From positions 32,162,501-32,226,500 of the forward strand of contig NC_088911.1 in assembly GCF_963576675.1 (NCBI RefSeq): a stretch of DNA of 64,000 nt, in the 5' to 3' direction. The notes beneath the pieces are model-generated. The model saw nothing but the letters and a program-made list of their open reading frames with translations, searched no databases and had not been told where the DNA came from. A program made the translations under genes and the position numbers. This stretch comes from Euphorbia lathyris. Its lineage: Eukaryota > Streptophyta > Magnoliopsida > Malpighiales > Euphorbiaceae. Positions 9,571-20,243 of this stretch are shown in pieces (the first letter of the stretch is position 1; every line of letters begins with the position of its first letter).

Positions 9571-11361
9571 ATGGCTGAAAACAGCACTCGTTTCCTTCCA
9601 GGGAACCAAACAACACAGATACTCCCTGAGGGATTATCAATTAGTCGGCCTCCCCTATTCTTTGGATCTAATTACACATTCTAGAAGAATAGGATGAAAA
9701 AGTTTATTCAAGCCACAAACATGAGTGCATGGCTTGCAATAGTTCAAGGTCCACATATACCTTACAAAATTGTTGATAATGAGAAAATTATCAAGAGTGA
9801 AACTGAGTGGACAAAGGATGACCTAAAAAAATTACAAAATAATGCTTCGGCTATCAATATGCTTCACTGTGCTCTAGATGCTGCAGAATACAATAAGATT
9901 TCAGGTTGTGAGTCAGCACAGGAGATCTGGAAAAAGCTGGAAGTAACTTATGAAGGCACTAGCAAGGTCAAGGAATCCAAAGTGAACCAGCACATGCGAT
10001 TGTATGACCTGTTCGAGATGACTGACAATGAAGACATCTCAACAATGAATGCCAGGTTCACCAACATAATAAATGAGCTTAAAAGACTCGGTAAGAATTT
10101 CACTGAAGAAGAACAAGTGAAGAAGATCTTACGAAGTCTTCCCAAAAGCTGGCAAGCTAAGAAGACAGCTGTAGAGGAAGCTCAGGACCTGACCACATAC
10201 AAATATGATGAGCTGATCTGTTCCTTGCTGACCCATGAAATCTCCATGAAAAATTTTGAAGCTAAGGAGAAAACCGAAGATAAGAAGCAGAAATCATTAG
10301 TGATGAAAGCTGACTCCACTGAAGCTGAGTCAACTGATGATGAGGAAATGGCCATGTTTACTAGAAAAATGAAAAAGTTGTTCAGAAGAAATGAAAGAAA
10401 TAGTAAGCGGCCATACAAGAGAGGAGACAGATATAAAGCTGAGTCCAGTGACACCAGATACAAAAAGGACAGCTCCAAGCCTGTCACATGTTATGAGTGC
10501 CATCAAACTGGGCATATTAAGTCAAGCTGTCCTAATCTGAAGAAAGATAAGAATGGAAGCAAAAAGGCAATGGTGGCCACGTGGAGTGACAGTGATGAGT
10601 CGACATCATCTGAAGCTGAGCAAAATGAAACAGCTAACATATGTTTCATGGCAGATGATGGAGCTGACCAATCTCAATCTGAGCAAGCTGACCTCTCTGG
10701 AGATTCTGAGCAGGAGGAAAACAACAATGAGGTAACATCCTTACTTTCGCTTAGAAACGAAATGGTAAATGCCCTGAGTGACTTATATGCACTAACTAAG
10801 AAGTGTAACAAAAAGATTAAATCACTCAGCAGGCGATGTGATGAGATTGAAGAGGTCAAGCTGAGTGACCTCCGATATCTCCTCCAGGACAACTCAGATT
10901 TACATACCAACATGCAAATCTTGCATAAGTTTGTCACGGAGGTTCAATCTGAGTCAAAGAAACTTAAAAAGGATGTCACAACCTTGCAGAGTCAAGTGAA
11001 AGGCTCAAGTAGAAATAAACCCCATGCTGAGTATGCAAGTACTAGTCAGCATAAGCAATTCACTCAATGTGGGTGTTGTGGAAAAAGGGGGCACACAAAA
11101 GATGTGTGTTGGCATAACAAGCGGATTATCCAATGTGACTTCTGCGGAAGAAAAGGGCATTCCACAAAAGTATGCTGGCACGCCCAACACACCGATGCTG
11201 ACCATACTCAGTACAACCCTCAAAGGGTACCTTTTTGTGACTTCTGTGGTAAGCCTGGCCACACTATAAAAGTATGTCGTCACAAGTTGAAATATGACTC
11301 TGCATCTGTTTATACTAACAAGAAAGGACCCAAAAGGAATTGGGTACCTAAAGATGAATAG
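9571..11361 (+). pseudogene. Sirevirus A gag, with four CCHC zinc knuckles
   Basis: The start ATG at 9571 is chosen because MAENSTRFLPGN aligns with the gag starts of copies B and C. A TAG at 9682-9684 replaces the Trp found at the same place in copy C. After that the frame is open to TAG 11359-11361. Domains in order are: the N-terminal gag region, a UBN2-like capsid segment (EEEQVKKILRSLPKSWQAKK), a CCHC knuckle (CYECHQTGHIKSSC), an acidic ATWSDSDES region, a coiled coil, and three further knuckles (CGCCGKRGHTKDVC, CDFCGRKGHSTKVC, CDFCGKPGHTIKVC). Gag would form the particle and bind genomic RNA. The terminal TAG is in frame with pol. Confidence 0.9.
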
Positions 11362-11367
11362 TTTAAA

Positions 11368-14300
11368 TTGCAGGTCAGCTTGACATGCGTGGAGAAATCA
11401 AAACTTTGGTATATAGACAGCGCATGCTCAAGACACATGACAGGTGATGAAACTCAGTTCATCACACTAGAGCTTAAACGAGGAGGTAATGTAAGCTTTG
11501 GAGACAACAAGAAGGGCAAGATAGTTGGCTCAGGAACTATCGGAGGTAACCCTAAAATTGGGTCAGTCTCCTTAGTTAAAGGTCTCAAATATAATCTTCT
11601 AAGCATAGCTCTGCTTTGCAAGAGTGGAAGAAAGGTTATATTTGATGATACTAAGTGTCAAATACTCGAGGGAAAAACAAATGATTTGATTTTAACAGCC
11701 CCTCGTGTAGAAAATGTTTACATGTTGAGTTTGGAAAAACAATTTTCAAAAAGTATATTATTGGTGTCTAAAGAGGACAACTTCGGGCTATGGCATAGGA
11801 GACTTGGGCATGTCAGCATGGACCTCCTTGCCAAACTAGCTAGAAAGCAATTAGTTGAGGGATTACCCAAATTAAAGTATGAAAAAGATCAACTATGTAA
11901 TGCTTGTCAGCAAGGTAAACAAATCAAAAAGTCATTTCATAGCAAAAATGTTGTCTCAACCAAAAGACCATTGGAATTACTACATTTGGATCTTTTCGGA
12001 CCTATCCAGCCACTCAGCATGGGAGGTAAGAAATTTTCCTTAGTTATTGTAGATGATTTCTCTAGGTATACTTGGATCATCTTGCTGAGTAGCAAGGATG
12101 AAACATTTGAGATGTTTACTACATTAATCAAAAAGCTTGAAAATGACAAAGACCTAAGAGTAGCTCACATTAGAAGTGATAATGGTGGAGAATTCAAAAA
12201 CCAAATGTTTGATGAATTCTGTGAAACTAATGGTATTGACCACAATTTCTCTGCCCCTAGAACTCCTCAACAGAATGGAGCTGTTGAAAGGAAAAATAGG
12301 ACAATAGTAGAAATTGCCAGGACAATGCTGAGTGAAAATAGGCTTCCAAAGTATTTTTGGGGAGAAGCTGTCAATACAGCATGTTACATATTGAATAGGG
12401 CCTTGATAAGACCTATATTAAAGAAAACTCCTTATGAACTTTGGAAAGGACGAAAGCCCAATATTGGATACTTTCGTGCCTTTGGGTGTAAATGTTTTAT
12501 ACTCAACACTAAAGATAATTTGGCAAAGTTTGATGCCAAAGCTGACGAAGCAATCTTTTTAGGGTACTCAACAAACAACAAAGCATATAGAATTTATAAT
12601 AAAAGAACTCAAGTTGTAGAAGAGTCAGTCCATGTAGATTTCGATGAAACTGACCCTGCAGGTAAGCCAACTCAACCCATGGAGGATGAGCCGAACTCAG
12701 CTCATACTGACCTAACTGGAGGTGCTGAGCCATCAGCACAATAGCTGACCAAAGGTAAAATTGAAACTGAAATTACCTTTGCTGACCAATCTGTCCCTGC
12801 GGAGATTGTAGAAACACCTGTTCCAAACAACTCAACATTACCCAAGGAGATAAAAATTCCAAGAGGACATTCAGAAGAGTCCATCCTTGATGATGCCAAC
12901 AACAAAGTAATGACTAGAGACTAGCTTAGGAAATTCCTTTGCAACGTTGCTTTCGTATCAATTCATGAACCAAAGAACTTTGCTGATGCTGAGCATGATG
13001 AGTATTGGATCAATGCTATGCAAGAAGAGCTTGACCAATTCACAAGAAATGAGGTATGAGATTTAGTACCTAAACCTAGGAATCAAAAATCCATAGGAAC
13101 TAAGTGGGTTTTTAGAAACAAACTAGATGAGCATGGAAATGTAATCAGGAACAAAGCTCGACTTGTAGCCCAAGGCTATAGTCAGCAAGAGGGCATTGAT
13201 TATGGTGAAACTTTTGCACCAGTTGCTAGGTTAGAAGCTATACGTATATTGTGTGCATATGCTAGTTTCATGAACTTTAAATTGTATCAAATGGATGTTA
13301 AAAGTGCATTTCTTAATGGCTTTATAAACGAGGAGGTATATGTTAATCAACCTCCGGGTTTTGAAAATCCAAAATTTCCAAACCACGTTTATAAACTCAA
13401 GAAGGCCTTATATGGCCTGAAGCAAGCTCCAAGAGCTTGGTATGAAAGGTTGACCAACTTCCTGCTGACCAGGAATTATGTCAGAGGAAAAGCTGACACA
13501 ACCTTGTTCATTAAGAAAAAGGGTAAATATACCCTACTTGCACAAATCTATGTAGATGACATAATATTTGGTGCTACTGACGAATCTTTGTGTTAAGAGT
13601 TTAGCAAACAGATGCAGACTGAGTTTGAAATGTCTATGATGGGAGAACTCAGCTTCTTCCTTGGACTTCAGATCAAGCAAGGTAAGAACGGCATCTTCAT
13701 TAGTCAGTCCAAGTACACCAAGGAGATATTAAAGAAATTTGATATGGAAGATTGTAAGCCCATATCAACCCCTATGGGTACTGATACTGTCCTATGCAAA
13801 GATGAGAAAAGTAAGTCAATAGATAGTAAACTTTATCGAGAATTTTTAGATATTTGCAGAGCTCAGTTGATGCAGGTTTGTGGTATCCAGCTTCAAATGA
13901 CTTCACACTCATAGGATACACTGATGCTGACTATGGACGGGATAAACTAGAACGTAAGAGTACTTCAAGAGGATGCCATTTCCTTGGAAGCTGTCTAGTA
14001 TCTTGGTTCAGCAAGAAACAGTCATCAGTTGCTCTGTCTACAACTGAAGCTGAGTACGTTGCTGCTGGAAGCTGTGTAGCTCAAGTCCTATGGATAAAGC
14101 AACAGCTTGAGGATTATGGAGTAAGAACTGAGACAATAGAGATCAAATGTGACAACAAGAGTGCCATTGATCTATCCAAGAATCCTATCCAACACAGCAG
14201 GATGAAGCATGTCAGCATAAGGCATCACTTCATCAGAGATCACGTGCTAAAGGGTGAGATCAAGCTGACCTATGTGCCAACAAATGAACAGCTTGCAGAT

Positions 14301-14378
14301 ATCTTCACGAAGCCTTTGGCTCGTGAGCAATTTAACATACTAAGGGAAGCAATCGGTATGTCTAATCCTCTTCAATAA
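11368..14378 (+). pseudogene. Sirevirus A pol: protease, integrase, RT, RNase H
   Basis: Protease contains IDSACSRHMTGD. Integrase carries the H..H..CNAC zinc region and the DD35E core (LDLFGP, IRSDNGGEF, PQQNGAVERKN). RT has [26 protein letters not shown] and YVDDIIFG; RNase H has GYTDADYGRD, STTEAEYVAA and CDNKSAIDL. In-frame stops lie at 12742 (TAG), 12922 (TAG), 13057 (TGA at a Trp site) and 13594 (TAA). Near 13840 about 46 codons present in copy B are missing, and the frame shifts there. This copy cannot make a full polyprotein. Confidence 0.92.
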
Positions 14379-14923
14379 TTCTAAATATTTGAATAAATGT
14401 TGAGTGATTACCATGCTGACTGATATCAATCTAGTAACTACTGCACATTGAGCGTAATAGTCTATGCTGAGTAGATACAAATGTTGAGTAAAATATTCTG
14501 TGCTGAGTAGATAAACATATTGAGTAATCATCTTATGCTGAGTAGATGTACATGCTGTGTGATTAACGTATGTTGAGTTACTAAGAGATAGGAAATCCAT
14601 CTACATAGAATTAAATACTCAGTATCACAAACGACTCATATTCTGGCAAACTGAGTAAATGCCCACTTGCACCGATAAACAATGACACGTGTAACAAATC
14701 ATGCCTAGGAAAATGCAAGTAATAATGAATACCCATGCGCCGAACCTGTCATAAATGGCAGAATCTTTGTCGATTAAAGTCCCAAAATGAAAACGGCTAG
14801 TTCATTAATGACTCAAAACTCTATAAGCAGTGGAAGGATCCCCACTCATTACTCTTTATGCTTACGATCTTCTGTAATCGAACCCTTCTCTCTCCCTAAA
14901 CCTCAAAATCTTCATCTGTAACA
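14379..14923 (+). other. Sirevirus A spacer between pol and ORF3
   Basis: There is no gene. The first 200 bases hold six or more irregular repeats of TGCTGAGTAGAT or TTGAGTAAT. A possible internal promoter (CTCTATAAGC at 14819-14828) and a CT-rich leader lie just before the ORF3 ATG at 14924. This suggests, without proof, that ORF3 could have its own transcript. Confidence 0.55.
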
Positions 14924-17869
14924 ATGGCTTCCGGCAAAAATGAAATCCCTAACCTCACCACTCAGCTTGGCCAAACCTCTGGCAAACCTACTCAAGCTGA
15001 CCCCGCTGGTTCTTCGAAGCAAATCGAAAGGAATATGATCAAGGTCCATAAAAAGGTCAACAACTTGGAAGTACTGAAATGCAGATGGTTCTCTCCAGGA
15101 TTCGTCACTTCTGAGAAACCATTATGTGACTGGATCGAGTAGAACAAATGGACCGGTCTCTTCTCACTCGCCGGAAAAACATACCCCAGGCTGGTCAGAG
15201 AATTTTATTCTAACATGCTTGTTGATGAAGAGGATGCTGACTATTTGGAGACTACAGTCAAAGGTCAGAAAATCACCATAACCCCTGCCTATCTAGCTAC
15301 CTTGCTAGATTTACCAGACGAAGGAATAGAATTTAGGACAACAAAAGAGAAGGTACCAAAGGAAAAGCTTGACAAGATCAAGGGGTTCTGTAAACCCAAG
15401 AATCATAAAGGTGAAATACCCAGCACGTGTATGGGGCAAGACCAGAAGATGGCACACTACATACTGACCAACTTCATATTCCCCAAACTCAACTCAGCTT
15501 CATCCGCTTCCAACTTTGAGCAGTGCTTCATATGGCACATGCTGACCTACACTCCTCTCAACCTTCCAGTCTTTCTAGTTGGGGCTCTTCAACGCAGTGG
15601 AAAGAAGCTTAGGCTGGGTTCTCTGATCACTAAGATCATTGAGGATAAAAGGATTGAGACAGTCAATGAAACTGATACTTTGGGAAGTGAGATCACAGCA
15701 GCTCTGCTGGTTGGGTTGTTGTATAATCAGCCTTTGAAAGGATATGAAGAAGTTGAAGATGCTGAAGAAAATGATGAAGCTGAGCTAGAAGTTGAGCCTG
15801 AAAATGAGCCTGAGAAAGAAGTGGAGGCCCCTGCTGAGTCACCTAAAGAAAAGAAGAAGAAGAAGAGAAAGGCCATTGAAACATGCTCCAAAGACATCAA
15901 TGTTGTCCCAAAGAAAGTGAGACTAGTGTCTCAAGAAAAATTTAAAGCTGACCAGGCTAAGGAGAAAGCTGAGTCGGCAGAGAAAAGAAAGAGGCCAGAA
16001 GAGCCTGAGGATGAAGAAGAGGGAACTCCGGAATCCCCTTTGATGAAAAGGAAGAAGGTTAACACCTTAATGACAGTTGAAGCTGATCCCCTAGATTGGG
16101 TTGTATCTTCCAAAGGTCATGGAACTGACCTAGAAAAGGAAACTGAAAAAGAAACTGAGCAAAAAGCTGAGAAAGCAAATGTTGAAAAAGAAAGGGAAGC
16201 TGAGAAAGAAACTCATGTTGAGGAAGACATCCATACTGAGCAGGAAGAACCTGCTGATGTTGCGCAACCTCAGGGTGATGTTGAGCAAAGAGTTGAGGAA
16301 GAAGAAAATGTTACTGTTGAGGATCATGTTGAGCAACATGAGCATCCAACTATGGTAGAAGAGACAGTTGATACTGATGAGGAGAACATTCATGCTGACC
16401 CATCTCCTGCTAAAGAAACAAAGTTCAAGCGACTTAAGAAGAAAGCCCATAAAACTCAACTTATTGATCTCCTTGCAGACTCTCCTCCTCAAGATATTGA
16501 TGCCGAACTCTCCAAAATTCAGCTCAAATATTTCTCTCATGATGTTGAGCCTGAGTCTCCTCCAACGAATCTTATGCAAAACCAAGCCTCTGTTACTCAT
16601 ATTGAGGAATAAGCCAAGACTCCGGAGAATCCAAAAACTGCTCAAGATGGAACAAATCCTGCTTCAACTTCACCCACTCAGGATGAGCAGGTCAACATGA
16701 TTAACCAAACTCCACCTCCCACTCAGCATGCTGACAACTCAGCTCCTGAAGCTAATCTGCATCAAAGTCCAGTCACCAATCAAGGTGATCAATCTGGCAA
16801 ACAGCCAACTCCTCCACCCTCAAGCTCAATTCCAGCCTCGGAGATAAATGCTGCCAAATTCCAATACTTGAATGCTACTGAGTCAGGACGACGAATCATT
16901 GCCTCTACTCAGTCATTGCTTCAAGACTTGAACCCTTCTCAAGCTGATGCTACTAGATCGTCTCATGCTGAGTCCTCCCACCTATCTGGCATCACTCAGC
17001 TTCTCAATGAACTCAGAGGACTCAAGGATCTGGTAAGTATTATAACCACTGTTCAAACTCAGCAACCAAGCCAAGACCAAGTAGCAAAACTGACTGAATT
17101 GGTCCTCACAATGGTGAACCATCTAAACTCGCTTGACGGTAAAATCCAACAACCATCAGAAGTTAATCCAGGGTATGCCACTTCCTCTGAACTTCAAGGA
17201 TATTTTGCGAAGTTAACTGCAGAACTGACCAAATCAAGCGCACCTGGCAATGCTGAGTTTGCCACCTCTGCTGAACTTCAAGAATGCTTTACCAAGCTTA
17301 ATGTCGAGCTGACCAGTACGCGTGACTTAGTATCTTCCTCCTCTCAGTGTACAATTGACCAACTGAGTGAAGCAGTCAGCCTACTCAACATCAACAAAGC
17401 ACAGATGGATGTTGATCCAGTCTCCAACAGTGAACTCTTGAGCTTTTCCCAAGCAATAATGAGGGCAATGCGCATCAACAATGCCCAGCGCATATTTTAT
17501 GACTCTGCCTTGCTCAAGATGTACCACCAATCTTTTGGTCAGCTCACCAGCTCGCTCACCTGGCTTAGCAAATCTCATGAATGCCTGCTAAGCATGATTA
17601 GCAGCTCTCTTCGGGTTCCTCGCCATGTCCAAGATGACAGTGTTCCTATAATTGATGGCTTGCGAGAAAGTACCAAGAGGCTCCAGCGTTACTCAACTCA
17701 CCTTTCCTCTCATGCTCGCACCGACACATTCATTTATAAACCCGATGATGGCAAAACGGGGGAGACAAGTCAAGAAGGAACTCAGCTTGCAGGTAGTAAA
17801 GACAAAGGTAAAGGAATAGCTCAAGCTGACCACCAAGCTCAGAAGAAGAAGAACAAGAACTTAGCATAG
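14924..17869 (+). pseudogene. Sirevirus A ORF3 in the env position, broken by two stops
   Basis: A single frame of 982 codons carries TAG at 15140-15142 and TAA at 16610-16612. The N-terminal third (LVREFYSNM, ITITPAYLATLLDLPDEG, SNFEQCFIWHMLTY) resembles the domain annotated in Pfam as a putative plant transposon protein (Transposase_32-like). The middle is highly charged (KEKKKKKRKA, long Glu-rich stretches) and probably coiled. The C-terminal third is Ser/Gln-rich with helical segments. I see no signal peptide and no convincing membrane anchor, so an envelope role is not supported. The function is unknown. It matches copy B ORF3 throughout. Confidence 0.75.
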
Positions 17870-18272
17870 AATCTTTCATATATGTTTTTTGCTTTATCTT
17901 TTTGCTTAATCTATGTCAAGTACTATTTCCTACTACTTCCTCAATCTGGTCGATAAAATTGAACAAACAAATTAAGAAGTAAAACATACTCAGTATACAT
18001 TAACACTAAAATACTTAGGTAATAAACTGAGTAACAACATACTTCTAATATTTTTGAAAGCTGACTTAAATCCAATTAGCTCAGATCTTAAAAAATCTAA
18101 ACATTAAACTAAGTCAGTATACACAAATGTCTTAAGGTTAATTCAATTAAATCTTGGAAGGTTTAGAATTAAGTTAAGACAATATGTGCAACCCTTACGG
18201 GGGAGTTATTTCAAAAATAAATCAATCATTGGGTAACTTATAACTGAGTTCCATAATTATGTATTTTGCCAA
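17870..18272 (+). other. Sirevirus A 3' untranslated region
   Basis: AT-rich sequence without genes. It contains an extra polypurine-like tract ACGGGGGAGTT at 18197-18207, about 80 bases before the main PPT. Multiple PPTs are a described Sirevirus trait. Confidence 0.55.
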
Positions 18273-18290
18273 CATCAAAATGGGGGAGTT
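18273..18290 (+). other. Polypurine tract of Sirevirus A
   Basis: AAAATGGGGGAGTT directly abuts the TGTTG of the 3' LTR. It is the expected plus-strand primer site. Confidence 0.88.
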
Positions 18291-19426
18291 TGTTGAAACA
18301 CCTTTCCACAAGATTTTGATTTGACAAAATCATCCATGATTAAGAGGCAATTAAATTTAAATGCGTTGATTTAATTGTACTAATGCGTTTGTTCATTGAG
18401 TGCAAAAATATATATATAAAGTAAGACAGGACAAAAGTCAGCATAAGCCAAAGCTGAGTGGAACGGAACTCAGCATGAAAGAATAGAAGTTGAGTAAAGT
18501 AGAACTCACCATCAGAAGCTTCCTTCAAAGTTGCCAGAACGAAGCTGACTAAGTTAGAAGACTCCTTCAGAATTGAATAAACAGAACCGAGCTGACTAAG
18601 AAGGAACTCAGCATGGAAGTTGAACCTTCAAAGATAACGAATGAAGCTGAGTGACAGTCAGGACAGCATGAAGGATCCGTTCACTAAAGGACAAAGTCTG
18701 CCAATCTTCTGCACCAATAATTGAAGCCTCGAAAATACACAGAAGACTAATTCCAAGAATCATGGGTCTATGGATTATTGGTAAAAGACAACTGGCACAA
18801 AAAGACAAGTCTGATGCAAGAAGACAAAACCTGACGCCTGAAGAAAATAGAGGAAGGGAATGGCGGAACAGTCTGAAGCTGACCAGAAGCTGTCTGCTAA
18901 AAGAGCCATTTTGGACTTAACGGCTAAATCATCTCAAATGATCCAATCTTCAGAAATTCATCTATAAAAGGACAATGATAGTTCTTAGATCATTTGCCGA
19001 AGTATCAAAAGAAAAATACAAGAGATAAAATCTTCAAAGCACTCAAATACAAAAAGATCTTACACCAACATTTCTATTCTCTGTGTAAATGCTAGATTGA
19101 TTGTTTTGTAATCATCTAAGGTGTTCTTTACTTGAAAAAGAACAAGTGTGTAATCAATAGGAATATTGAGAGTGTTGAGCTGAGTACTTGGTTGTAAGTA
19201 TTCAGTGGTAGAAAAATCTAAGTGCTGGGTTGTAGTACTTAGTAGGAGCTGAGTAGACGAATAGAGGACGTACTCTTGCATACTCACTGCCTTGTAAAGG
19301 GTTTGTGCTCTACCTTGAAAGAGCTCAGTATCGGATTGAAAATCCCAGGAGGAACTGGGGACTGGACGTAGGCAGAGAGGCCGAACCAGGATAAGTCGTG
19401 CTGAGTAACTTCTAAACTCTTTCTCT

Positions 19427-19479
<53 letters not shown>

Positions 19480-19767
19480 TGTGTTGCTTGTTGTATTTAC
19501 TCAGCTTATAAATTGTTAAAACTGAAACTGAGTAAATCTGAGTGCTAAGTTGGAAGCTGACCTTTCAAGTGTCAATTCCCAACTCTCAAGTCAAGCAGTC
19601 TTAGTCAGCATAGAACTAAAACTGTCTGACTAATCAATAGGTCGTGCTGACCAACACGCTGAGTTATCAAACTTTTGAAATAACATTAAGTCAGCATAAT
19701 TAAAAGCGAAAAAGTTACATTAGTTCCTACCCCCCCCCCCCTTGGAACTAATTACTAGGGACCAACA
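18291..19767 (+). repeat. 3' LTR of Sirevirus A
   Basis: TGTTGAAACACC to GGGACCAACA, 1,477 bp. Apart from about 20 substitutions, it differs from the 5' LTR mainly in a longer (AT)n tract (19427-19476) and a longer C run near 19730. Confidence 0.95.
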
Positions 19768-19772
19768 AAACC
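19768..19772. repeat. Target-site duplication, right copy (AAACC)
   Basis: Identical to 8048-8052, and directly after the CA of the 3' LTR. Confidence 0.9.
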
Positions 19773-20243
19773 CCCTTTCATCATCTTCACCACATCGGCG
19801 GTCATGCTAGACTCGTATATCCCTGAAACTTGGAATCCGGAGAAAAGCTGAGGCTCAATTCCCAACGCCGCCACTGAACTCAACTTCTCAGCTCTAATCA
19901 TCACTATCTCCTCCCCGAAGGGGAATTTGATCATTTGGTGGAGCGTGGAGGGCACACCTCCTAGCTTATAGAACCATGGGCATCCCAACAACACAGCAAA
20001 GGTGACCGGCATATCCAGTACAGTGAACTCAGCTTCTTCCTCATGCAGCCCTACTTTCAGTTTGGCCTTAAAGACTCCTTCAATGTGCCTACGGCTATCA
20101 TCATAAGCCCTGATCACGGTTTCTGAGGCAGTCAAATCTCCTCTTTCTACTCCCAGTTTGGACAAAAGTTTCAGTGGGCAAACATTAATGGCTGATCCAT
20201 CATCAACCATCACACAGCTAGTCTTCTTCCCGTTAATTTCAGC
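19773..20243 (-). pseudogene. Gypsy aspartic protease
   Basis: MVDDGSAINVCPLKLL holds the D-[DG]-S/T-G-type active site, followed by the flap region and VLLGCPWFYKLGGVPSTLHQMIKF, typical of Tat/Ogre proteases. The frame is continuous with the gag modules upstream except for a TGA at 20244-20246. It is continuous with the RT linker at 8052 across the Sirevirus A insertion. The protease would cleave the gag-pol polyprotein. Confidence 0.88.

Larger units (their letters stand above)
8053..19767 (+). mobile_element. Sirevirus-like Ty1/copia retrotransposon, copy A, full length
   Basis: The order is 5' LTR 8053-9506, PBS 9509-9520, gag, pol (protease, integrase, RT, RNase H), a long ORF3 in the env position, PPT, and 3' LTR 18291-19767. 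It is flanked by the 5-bp duplication AAACC. The gag style (RM..FI, LRSLPKSWQAKKTAVEEAQDL, a conserved ATWSDSDES segment) and the extra downstream ORF point to the SIRE lineage. By eye the two LTRs differ at about 20 of some 1,400 aligned bases, so insertion was recent. Coding regions nevertheless contain eight stops and one internal deletion. Confidence 0.93.

Noticed and set aside
14924..17869. Envelope glycoprotein assignment for Sirevirus ORF3
   Set aside because: No signal peptide, transmembrane anchor or Cys-rich ectodomain is visible; only the genomic position is env-like.
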